A DNA stretch of 64,000 bases from Theocolax elegans (lineage: Eukaryota; Arthropoda; Insecta; Hymenoptera; Cerocephalidae). The stretch covers positions 7,414,001-7,478,000 of the forward strand of contig CM047425.1 of the NCBI GenBank assembly GCA_026168455.1, given 5' to 3'. Positions 13,763 through 23,590 of this stretch are shown here, piece after piece. The translations under genes were made by a program, and so were the position numbers. The notes beneath the pieces were generated by a model, which saw only the letters and a list, made by a program, of their open reading frames with translations, was not told the DNA's origin and did no database searches. Within the stretch, counting starts at the first letter, position 1; every line of letters begins with the position of its first letter.

Positions 13763-14134
13763 GAGAAAAAAGAGTCTAGCTTACGCATCACTAAAATAAT
13801 GCGCAGGTTTACCTCCTAATGTATTAAGTAGAACGATGATGAGATATCGATATACGAATATGTCAGTTGATGCGAACTTGAACTTTTTGTTCCATGACTA
13901 TATTCAAGGGCAATGCACGTATCTTACGAATTTGCATAACAGCTTATTGTTTATTGCCTAATATTGATTATCTTCGTTGCATGTTTAGTAATATCTATTG
14001 GTTAGAAATTAATTTTCAGATTCGATCATTTGAATGCACTTTCTATTATAGTCGGTGAGAATTTAATAATAGTATATGATCCTCCCTTGAGTTGAACTTA
14101 ACATTATTTATTATCAATATTATAAGTTATTAAG

Positions 14135-15099
14135 TTTACATAAATTTAACATTGTTCGTTATTAACAGTATTATATATCCGCATCGTAATTTTGTAAAAG
14201 AGCAACTTCGAAACGGTTAACTATTGCTTTGCTTCGTCATTCTTTTTTTAATTTTTCATTTTCCGACAAATTAATACCGTTGGATCCGTGACTTTATTTT
14301 ACTTTGAAAATTCCAAAGACTTACCATGAGACCAAAGTATGCAATAAAATAGGACATGTGTCTAGAAATGTCCTTACCTGAAACATAAATAAGAAAATAT
14401 TTATATTAACAAATACACAATAATATATACTCTATATAACTATATATACTCGTGTATGTGTGTGTGTAAATAAACGTAATTGATTAATCAGAATGAAATA
14501 TCGTAACACCAAATGTTGAAACTATATACAGTACACCTATGCATGTTTTTTTCCATAAACTACATAATTATTAATATAAATCGTTAAAAACTCAAATTTT
14601 CTAACACCTCATCGTGCAAAATTAAATAAATAAATTAATCATCATATTCTGTACTGGTATAAGACCACGTTTTACCGTTCTAACCTTGACCATATGAAAA
14701 AAACCAGCCGGAAGTAAAACGAAAAAAGAAAATCGAATGTACAATCGATAATAATAATAATATATGAGTAAAAAAAGAAAAAGAAGAAGCTCACCCCTAA
14801 GCAATCCCGAGTGTTAGGTACATAAGAGACGATGAAATAAAAAAACCGCGAAAGGGCAGAGTATATACGCGCGCAAACGGATTAACGTCCCGTGGTCCGC
14901 CGACGCCGCCACCGCGGCGTGCACTCGAGAGAGGAAAGGCAAAGCGAAAGAGGGTGGAGTGAAAGAGAAAGAGAGAGACAGAACGTGTGAGCTTGCAATG
15001 CACACGTCGGCGGGCTTGCGCGGATCGATTCGGCGAGACTAGGAACGTTTCCACCGAAGTGATTACCCTTCCAAGCTGGCGTAACTCGCAAATCGTCTC

Positions 15100-15153
<54 letters not shown>

Positions 15154-15517
15154 TAGGAGAAAAAGACGTCTAGCTTACGCATCACTAAAATAATGCGCAG
15201 GTTACCTCCTAATGTATTAAGTAGAACGATGATGAGATATCGATCTACGAATATGTCAGTTGATGCGAACTTGAACTTTTTGTTCCATGACATATTCAAG
15301 GGCAATGCAGTATCTTACGAATTTGCATAAGAGCTTATTGTTATTGCCTAATATTGATTATCTTCGTTGCATGGTTAGTAATATCTATGGTTAGAAATTA
15401 ATTTTCAGATTCGATCATTTGAATGCACTTCTATTACTAGCTCGGTGAGAATTTAATAATAGTATATGATCCTCCCTTGAGTTGACTTAACATTATTTAT
15501 TATCAATAATTATTAAG
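14135..15517. repeat. Duplication unit B, copy 2
   Basis: Direct repeat of 12732-14134, about 1,383 bp, joined directly to unit C copy 1. Relative to copy 1 it has single-base losses in several homopolymers (for example near 15300-15450) and a one-base gain inside the exon-like segment at 14325-14377. Confidence 0.9.
14325..14377 (-). CDS. Candidate coding exon in unit B copy 2
   Basis: 53-base counterpart of 12922-12973 with the same acceptor (TTTCAG) and donor (ATG/GTAAGT). In the phase after one carried base it reads KDISRHMSYFIAYFGLM, which is hydrophobic and plausible as protein. In phase 0 it reads VRTFLDTCPILLHTLVSW. It has one more base than copy 1. I cannot say which copy is the correct sequence or whether the segment is translated. 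Confidence 0.28.
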
Positions 15518-17236
15518 TTGTGGGGGTTTAAAGTACTTAGCAGTGTATAAAGTATGTGTTTTCAATATCGCGTATTGTAAAATGTTATAAAAGTGAACTG
15601 GACGTAAGTAGGCAAAAGCCAATACAGTTTTAAACGAGAACGAGAAAAAAGGCTTTGAGAAACAACAAGTGTAGGAAGAAAAGGAAGGAAAGAAAAGAAA
15701 GAAAAGAAAATAAAAGAAAATAAAATAAAAGAAGAGAAAAGAGAAACGAAGGCTTCTTCCAGGAAACTTCTCCTCCCTCTCTCCGTGCCTCTTGTTGCTC
15801 TGCGGTCAAATTATTTATGGCCGATGCGAAATTAAGAGTCTCGCTCCATTTGAGCAGAGCGCGCTCGCGCCGATCGGCGCGACGTCGACGAAACGCACGT
15901 CCTTGATTATAAGCCAGCCTCCTTTTCTCTACCTCATTTTCCTCTCCTCTTCCCGTCTTCACCTCCTACGTTGCACGCACGCACACATATGCGCGTGTTA
16001 CCTCTTTTTATCTATACCTTCCGCACTCCTACGTATACCCTATGTTCTTTTTAGTTTTTGTCCCCTCCCCTTCCATCTTTTTTTCTCTCGCTTAGTCCCT
16101 TTCAGCTTCTCTCTTACGGTGCTTTCCTAGTTATGGATCTGTGCCTCTTTTGGTCCGGTTACTACCGAATGTTTTGGCTTCGTGATTTACTGCCCAACGA
16201 TTTTGCGGAGCGCCGCGATGCCGCAACGTTTTCACTCCCACCGTTCAGAGTCAATGGATTTGAATTTCTTTTATAGTTGCGCGATGATTGATTTACCTTG
16301 AAATTCGCATACGGTTACCCGTTATACCTTCCCCATTACTTTTTTCTCTTTGTTTTTAATGCGCAGATTGCATTTCAAAAGGTTTGAAAGCTAATTTAAA
16401 AATTGTACATTTTTATAATCGGCGATGTCTCGCATTTCTCGGTTTTAAATAAATAATACGTATACGAATCTTCCCTCCTCTTGTGCGTAATACGTTGGAA
16501 ATCAACGCGAAATTCGCGTTTCTTCAAGTATCAACAAAAAAACATATATCGGAATGAAAAATGTTAAACGAAAAGATTTTTAATAACGTTCACAAAGCCT
16601 GTCGAGACGTAAAAGAGTATAAGGTTTCGTTTTTCTTCATAATCTCGTATTTGCGTAGCCCCGAAATAATTTGCCCTCCGTTGGCTACAGTTCACGTTTA
16701 GCGAAGCCAAACGAGACGATGAGCTTCCGCCACTCCCTTTGTTCATCGCGCACACATGTGAAATTGGCGAACGACGAAAAAGTCCAAGTGCGCGTTTGTC
16801 TTTTTAATGGGGTGAATATATATACATATGCACATATAGCTTAGAAAGTACAGATTCAAAAACATCTACCACCCCTACACAGAAGGAGAAATTTAGTACG
16901 AGGCAATACCAAAAAAAACCGTATTAACTAGATCACCAAAACATTTGAACTCGTAGATTACAGAAACTGGGATGTTTCTTTACCGAAATCGTAATAGCCG
17001 AGTTCAAATCATATACGAAATAAAACGTGTCGAAAATATAGGTATAACGCGTATCCAGTTGCGGTACGCGCAGTACGGAGAAACGTTGAACTCCCGGAGT
17101 CCCCCACCATACTGATTCGTTTCGAGTATTTCGACGCTGGAACCGCAGGAGTTCCAACTCGGCAATCAACAATGTCGCGGTATATTTGAACTCTACAGCT
17201 CGTTTTTTTTAATTGTGGCGACCCCAAATACGCAAT

Positions 17237-17335
17237 CCCAGGTAGCACTGTCTGTCTCGGAGACGTTTTTAAAACGTTATTAAGCGTTTTAAAAACGTAT
17301 TAGAAACGTATTCAAGACGTTTTGTGCTGATTGGG
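17237..17335. mobile_element. 99 bp MITE-like element in C1
   Basis: The segment is bounded by imperfect inverted ends, CCCAGGTAGCAC on the left and GTGCTGATTGGG on the right (9 of 12 positions complementary). Its interior has repeated AAAACGT/ACGTTTT motifs in both orientations. The organisation resembles a short non-autonomous element. I see no target-site duplication. The same segment occurs at 21956-22054 and, truncated, at 19307-19396. Confidence 0.45.
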
Positions 17336-17475
17336 TATAAAATACATTGAACATATGTAAAATATAATTTAGAATGCGGTTTAACAAACCAATATACATA
17401 TATTGTGATTTGTTTCTTGTAACTTTCTTAATTATTCAATAACAATTCTTTTACTTTACATATATCTTTTTAGAA

Positions 17476-17532
17476 CACAGTTACTATTTATTTTACTTCT
17501 TATCATAAGAAATAAAATATATGGTAACTGTG
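17476..17532. repeat. 57-base near-perfect palindrome in C1
   Basis: Two 28-base arms around a single central base are complementary, starting CACAGTTAC and ending GTAACTGTG, with about three non-Watson-Crick positions, one of them G:T. It would fold as a long hairpin on either strand. An identical copy lies at 22196-22252. It could be a miniature palindromic element or a small-RNA precursor; no further evidence is visible. Confidence 0.7.
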
Positions 17533-17809
17533 CCGAATTATATTTACATTTATTATTTATTTCTGATCAAGTCATTGTGTATAGACATATATTAGATAAT
17601 TTTGGAATATATATACACTCGAGGATGTTAAATGAAAAAGGTAAAGCAATATATTTGTGATAATTTCTGTTAGGAATAAATTTCAAATTTGAAATTAAAT
17701 TTCTTGAGTTAACACTCCAGTTAGAAGTTCACGCTTATGCAAGAAGTTGGAAAAAAAATCTTAAAAGTAATTTAGAATTTTCAAATAAAACTTCAAATAA
17801 AATAAAATA

Positions 17810-19396
17810 GGAGAAAAGAGAAACGAAGGCTTCTTCCAGGAAACTTCTCCTCCCTCTCTCCGTGCCTCTTGTTGCTCTGCGGTCAAATTATTTATGGCGA
17901 TGCGAAATTAAGAGTCTCGCTCCATTTGAGCAGAGCGCGCTCGCGCCGATCGGCGCGACGTCGACGAAACGCACGTCCTTGATTATAAGCCAGCCTCCTT
18001 TTCTCTACCTCCTTTTCCTCTCCTCTTCCCGTCTTCACCTCCTACGTTGCACGCACGCACACATATGCGCGTGTTACCTCTTTTTATCTATACCTTCCGC
18101 ACTCCTACGTATACCTATGTTCTTTTTAGTTTTTGTCCCCTCCCCTTCCATCTTTTTTTCTCTCGCTTAGTCCCTTTCAGCTTCTCTCTTACGGTGCTTT
18201 CCTAGTTATGGATCTGTGCCTCTTTTGGTCCGGTTACTACCGAATGTTTTGGCTTCGTGATTTACTGCCCAACGATTTTGCGGAGCGCCGCGATGCCGCA
18301 ACGTTTTCACTCCCACCGTTCAGAGTCAATGGATTTGAATTTCTTTTATAGTTGCGCGATGATTGATTTACCTTGAAATTCGCATACGGTTACCCGTATA
18401 CCTTCCCCATTACTTTTTTCTCTTTTGTTTTTAATGCGCAGATTGCATTTCAAAAGGTTTGAAAGCTAATTTAAAATTGTACATTTTTATAATCGGCGAT
18501 GTCTCGCATTTCTCGGTTTTAAATAAATAATACGTATACGAATCTTCCCTCCTCTTGTGCGTAATACGTTGGAAAATCAACGCGAAATTCGCGTTTCTTC
18601 AAAGTATCAACAAAAACATATATCGGAATGAAAAATGTTAAACGAAAAGATTTTTAATAACGTTCACAAAGCCTGTCGAGACGTAAAAGAGTATAAGGTT
18701 CGTTTTTCTTCATAATCTCGTATTTGCGTAGCCCCGAAATAATTTGCCCTCCGTTGGCTACAGTTCACGTTTAGCGAAGCCAAACGAGACGATGAGCTTC
18801 CGCCACTCCCTTTGTTCATCGCGCACACATGTGAAATTGGCGAATCGACGAAAAAGTCCAAGTGCGCGTTTGTCTTTTTAATGGGTGAATATATATACAT
18901 ATGCACATATAGCTTAGAAAGTACAGATTCAAAAACATCTACCACCCCTACACAGAAAGAAATTTAGTTACGAGGCAATACCAAAAAACCGTATTACTAG
19001 ATCACCAAAACATTTGAACTCGTAGATTACAGAAACTGGGATGTTTCTTTACCGAAATCGTAATAGCCGAGTTCAAATCATATACGAAATAAAACGTGTC
19101 GAAAATATAGGTATAACGCGTATCCAGTTGCGGTACGCGCAAGTACGGAGAAACGTTGAACTCCCGGAGTCCCCCACCATACTGATTCGTTTCGAGTATT
19201 TCGACGCTGGAACCGCAGGAGTTCCAACTCGGCAATCAACAATGTCGCGGTATATTTGAACTCTACAGCTCGTTTTTTTTAATTGTGGCGACCCCAAATA
19301 CGCAATCCCAGGTAGCACTGTCTGTCTCGGAGACGTTTTTAAAACGTTATTAAGCGTTTTAAAAACGTATTAGAAACGTATTCAAGACGTTTTGTG
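17810..19396. repeat. Truncated unit C copy (C2)
   Basis: Starts at GGAGAAAAGAGAAACG, corresponding to about 15733 in C1, and ends inside the MITE-like element after ACGTTTTGTG, corresponding to 17326 in C1. It lacks the first 215 bases and last 480 bases of unit C. It then switches abruptly to unit B sequence at 19397. Indels relative to C1 and C3 are short. Confidence 0.88.
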
Positions 19397-19835
19397 TCTA
19401 ACCTTGACCATATGAAAAAACCAGCCGGAAGTAAAACGAAAAAGAAAATCGAATGTACAATCGATAATAATAATAATATATGAGTAAAAAAGAAAAAGAA
19501 GAAGCTCACCCCTAAGCAATCCCGAGTGTTAGGTACATAAGAGGACGATGAAATAAAAAAACCGCGAAAGGGCAGAGTATATACGCGCCGCAAACGGATT
19601 AACGTCCCGTGGTCCGCCGACGCCGCCACCGCGGCGTGCACTCGAGAGAGGAAAGGCAAAGCGAAAGAGGGTGGAGTGAAAGAGAAAGAGAGAGACAGAA
19701 CGTGTGAGCTTGCAATGCACACGTCGGCGGGCTTGCGCGGATCGATTCGGCGAGACTAGGAACGTTTCCACCGAAGTGATTACCCTTCCAAGCTGGCGTA
19801 ACTCGCAAATCGTCTCGAGAGAGAGACAGAGACAC

Positions 19836-19874
<39 letters not shown>

Positions 19875-20238
19875 GAGAAAAAGAGTCTAGCTTACGCATC
19901 ACTAAAATAATGCGCAGGTTTACCTCCTAATGTATTAAGTAGAACGATGATGAGATATCGATATACGAATATGTCAGTTGATGCGAACTTGAACTTTTTG
20001 TTCCATGACATATTCAAGGGCAATGCACGTATCTTACGAATTTGCATAAGAGCTTATTGTTTATTGCCTAATATTGATTATCTTCGTTGCATGTTTAGTA
20101 ATATCTATTGGTTAGAAATTAATTTTCAGATTCGATCATTTGAATGCACTTTCTATTATAGTCGGTGAGAATTTAATAATAGTATATGATCCTCCCTTGA
20201 GTTGAACTTAACATTATTTATTATCAATAATTATTAAG
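19397..20238. repeat. Truncated unit B copy (B3)
   Basis: Begins TCTAACCTTGACC, corresponding to 13277 in B1, so it lacks the first 545 bases, including the exon-like segment. It continues to the normal B/C boundary (ATTAAG) and then into a full unit C. It holds the G+C-rich core, the GA microsatellite and the A+T-rich tail. Confidence 0.88.
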
Positions 20239-21955
20239 TTGTGGGGGTTTAAAGTACTTAGCAGTGTATAAAGTATGTTGTTTTCAATTATAGCGTATTG
20301 TAAAAATTGTTATAAAAGTGAACTGGACGTAAGTAGGCAAAAGCCAATACAGTTTTAAACGAGAACGAGAAAAAAGGCTTTGAGAAACAACAAGTGTAGG
20401 AAGAAAAGGAAGGAAAGAAAAGAAAAGAAAAGAAAATAAAAGAAAATAAAATAAAAGAGGAGAAAAGAGAAACGAAGGCTTCTTTCCAGGAAACTTCTCC
20501 TCCCTCTCTCCGTGCCTCTTGTTGCTCTGCGGTCAAATTATTTATGGCGATGCGAAATTAAGAGTCTCGCTCCATTTGAGCAGAGCGCGCTCGCGCCGAT
20601 CGGCGCGACGTCGACGAAACGCACGTCCTTGATTATAAGCCAGCCTCCTTTTCTCTACCTCCTTTTCCTCTCCTCTTCCCGTCTTCACCTCCTACGTTGC
20701 ACGCACGCACACATATGCGCGTGTTACCTCTTTTTATCTATACCTTCCGCACTCCTACGTATACCTATGTTCTTTTAGTTTTTGTCCCCTCCCCTTCCAT
20801 CTTTTTTTCTCTCGCTTAGTCCCTTTCAGCTTCTCTCTTACGGTGCTTTCCTAGTTATGGATCTGTGCCTCTTTTGGTCCGGTTACTACCGAATGTTTGG
20901 CTTCGTGATTTACTGCCCAACGATTTTGCGGAGCGCCGCGATGCCGCAACGTTTTCACTCCCACCGTTCAGAGTCAATGGATTTGAATTTCTTTTATAGT
21001 TGCGCGATGATTGATTTACCTTGAAATTCGCATACGGTTACCCGTATACCTTCCCCATTACTTTTTTCTCTTTTGTTTTTAATGCGCAGATTGCATTTCA
21101 AAAGGTTTGAAAGCTAATTTAAAATTGTACATTTTTATAATCGGCGATGTCTCGCATTTCTCGGTTTTAAATAAATAATACGTATACGAATCTTCCCTCC
21201 TCTTGTGCGTAATACGTTGGAAAATCAACGCGAAATTCGCGTTTCTTCAAAGTATCAACAAAAAACATATATCGGAATGAAAAATGTTAAACGAAAAGAT
21301 TTTTAATAACGTTCACAAAGCCTGTCGAGACGTAAAAGAGTATAAGGTTCGTTTTTCTTCATAATCTCGTATTTGCGTAGCCCCGAAATAATTTGCCCTC
21401 CGTTGGCTACAGTTCACGTTTAGCGAAGCCAAACGAGACGATGAGCTTCCGCCACTCCCTTGTTCATCGCGCACACATGTGAAATTGGCGAATCGACGAA
21501 AAAGTCCAAGTGCGCGTTTGTCTTTTAATGGGGTGAATATATATACATATGCACATATAGCTTAGAAAGTACAGATTCAAAAACATCTACCACCCCTACA
21601 CAGAAAGAAATTTAGTTACGAGGCAATACCAAAAAACCGTATTACTAGATCACCAAAACATTTGAACTCGTAGATTACAGAAACTGGGATGTTTCTTTAC
21701 CGAAATCGTAATAGCCGAGTTCAAATCATATACGAAATAAAACGTGTCGAAAATATAGGTATAACGCGTATCCAGTTGCGGTACGCGCAAGTACGGAGAA
21801 ACGTTGAACTCCCGGAGTCCCCCCACCATACTGATTCGTTTCGAGTATTTCGACGCTGGAACCGCAGGAGTTCCAACTCGGCAATCAACAATGTCGCGGT
21901 ATATTTGAACTCTACAGCTCGTTTTTTTTAATTGTGGCGACCCCAAATACGCAAT

Positions 21956-22054
21956 CCCAGGTAGCACTGTCTGTCTCGGAGACGTTTTTAAAACGTTATT
22001 AAGCGTTTTAAAAACGTATTAGAAACGTATTCAAGACGTTTTGTGCTGATTGGG
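21956..22054. mobile_element. 99 bp MITE-like element in C3
   Basis: Copy of the element at 17237-17335, with the same imperfect inverted ends and ACGTTTT-type internal motifs. It shares its position in unit C, so it was duplicated with the unit rather than inserted separately. Confidence 0.45.
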
Positions 22055-22195
22055 TATAAAATACATTGAACATATGTAAAATATAATTTAGAATGCGGTT
22101 TAACAAACCAATATACATATATTGTGATTTGTTTCTTGTAACTTTTCTTAATTATTCAATAACAATTCTTTTACTTTACATATATCTTTTTAGAA

Positions 22196-22252
22196 CACAG
22201 TTACTATTTATTTTACTTCTTATCATAAGAAATAAAATATATGGTAACTGTG
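22196..22252. repeat. 57-base near-perfect palindrome in C3
   Basis: Second copy of the long hairpin seen at 17476-17532, with 28-base arms and a one-base centre. Confidence 0.7.
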
Positions 22253-22720
22253 CCGAATTATATTTACATTTATTATTTATTTCTGATCAAGTCATTGTGT
22301 ATAGACATATATTAGATAATTTTGGAATATATATACACTCGAGGATGTTAAATGAAAAAGGTAAAGCAATATATTTGTGATAATTTCTGTTAGGAATAAA
22401 TTTCAAATTTGAAATTAAATTTCTTGAGTTAACACTCCAGTTAGAAGTTCACGCTTATGCAAGAAGTTGGAAAAAAAATCTTAAAAGTAATTTAGAATTT
22501 TCAAATAAAACTTCAAATAAAATAAAATATTCATTGCATTTCTATATGTTTAAAACATAAATAAATATGTATTAATCTTTCCAATACAAAAACTTAAAAA
22601 ATCCTTTTACATTCTTAACCTATAAATGAGAGAAATTTATGAATACATATACGTATATTTACGTCATTATACACATTACATGAATTAACAAAAAAATATT
22701 TTACATATAAAAAAATATTT

Positions 22721-22737
22721 TATATATATATATATAC

Positions 22738-22775
<38 letters not shown>
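22721..22775. repeat. (TA)n microsatellite
   Basis: About 55 bases of alternating T and A with one ACG interruption. Confidence 0.95.
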
Positions 22776-22778
<3 letters not shown>

Positions 22779-22799
22779 TTAATTCACTCAAATGTTGAA

Positions 22800-23175
22800 A
22801 TTGTATTATATTATTATGAACACAGCACATCCTTTGGTGTCTCTATATTGCGATCGCACGCATCCACCGGTTCAAAACATAGCTCGATTGTGTTATTTCG
22901 AACTTGGTACCGTATAGGTCCCAGCACCGAATTGAAACGGCGCTAGTGTCGTAACGGGGTAGTTCAACGTTTTGCGGAACAGTATTAGTACGACACTCGT
23001 ATTCTGAAATGATTATATTGGGAGTGCCGCGATCCAGAACGTATTTGAACTGACAGAATTCAATTTTGGTTGTGTTTATTGACTATTTTAGTACTGACTG
23101 GACCCTTATGTATTGAAATAAGTAAGTTCAACACATTTCGGTGTTCCCTCGTTAGAAAATTTCTTTCTGTGTAAT
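22800..23175 (-). repeat. Diverged inverted relative of part of unit C
   Basis: Read on the minus strand, this segment starts with CACAGAAAGAAATTTTCTAA, as unit C does near 21600 (CACAGAAAGAAATTTAGTTA). The next 24 bases match at about 19 positions. Both copies then carry several TTGAACT/AGTTCAA motifs at similar spacing and share AACGTTGAACT. This suggests an older dispersed repeat family, one member of which lies inside unit C. Confidence 0.45.
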
Positions 23176-23515
23176 GATGCTTACATTTTTTTAGATATAC
23201 TGCGATATTACGGTTCATTTATTTATTTAATTGTTCAATGTGCGGTATTCTAATTTTACATAATTTTATTGAAACGCTGATAGTGATAAATGCAGTATTA
23301 AACCAACCCTTTCCTTATTTCAAAATTAATAAAAATATTTAAAATAATGTTTTTCAAACATATATATTATTTTAAATATTTATTTTTCTACTAGAATCAA
23401 ATTTATTTTCAAAAATGTTGAATACTCTTATAATAAATATATAATAGAAAATGTTCAAACACGAATAATACAATTTTTTTAAATTTTCTTCATTTTCGTT
23501 CCTTTTCGTCACCAG

Positions 23516-23590
23516 TCACGTATCTTCCTTCCGTGGGGCTAAACGTATAATCAATACTTTTCGGCGGTACGTGGCTGAACTGTTAGTTGT
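23516..23590 (+). CDS. Weak plus-strand exon candidate
   Basis: A T-rich tract ending CGTCACCAG precedes a 75-base segment, followed by GTAAGT. Only one phase is open and it reads HVSSFRGAKRIINTFRRY and so on (24 codons). The base before the donor is T rather than G. It is alone on the plus strand in this region, so it may well be a chance splice-site pair. Confidence 0.2.

Larger units (their letters stand above)
12732..14134. repeat. Duplication unit B, copy 1
   Basis: A 1.4 kb unit beginning TTTACATAAATTTAACATTG and ending in ATTAAG, followed head to tail by copy 2. It contains A+T-rich flanks, a TG microsatellite (13052-13064), a G+C-rich core (13440-13690) and a GA microsatellite (13699-13759). 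A minus-strand exon-like segment lies at 12922-12973. Copy-to-copy differences are mostly single-base indels. Confidence 0.9.
15518..17809. repeat. Duplication unit C, copy 1
   Basis: A 2.3 kb unit beginning TTGTGGGGGTTTAAAG and ending AATAAAATA, directly after B2. It contains a purine-rich stretch (15640-15760), a G+C-rich segment (15780-16000), a motif-bearing element (about 16880-17200), a 99 bp MITE-like segment (17237-17335) and a 57-base palindrome (17476-17532). A full second copy lies at 20239-22529 and a truncated copy at 17810-19396. Confidence 0.9.
20239..22529. repeat. Duplication unit C, copy 3
   Basis: Full-length copy of 15518-17809 (2,291 bp). It contains the MITE-like segment at 21956-22054 and the palindrome at 22196-22252. 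After AATAAAATA the sequence becomes unique. Together with B3 it repeats the B2-C1 order, showing that B and C were copied as a joined block. Confidence 0.9.

Noticed and set aside
16130..16300. Unit C frames: plus MDLCLFWSGYYRMFWLRD and minus NSNPLTLNGGSENVAASRRS
   Set aside because: Both strands look protein-like over the same bases. Neither has a full pair of splice borders, and the minus frame has no start codon or pyrimidine tract.
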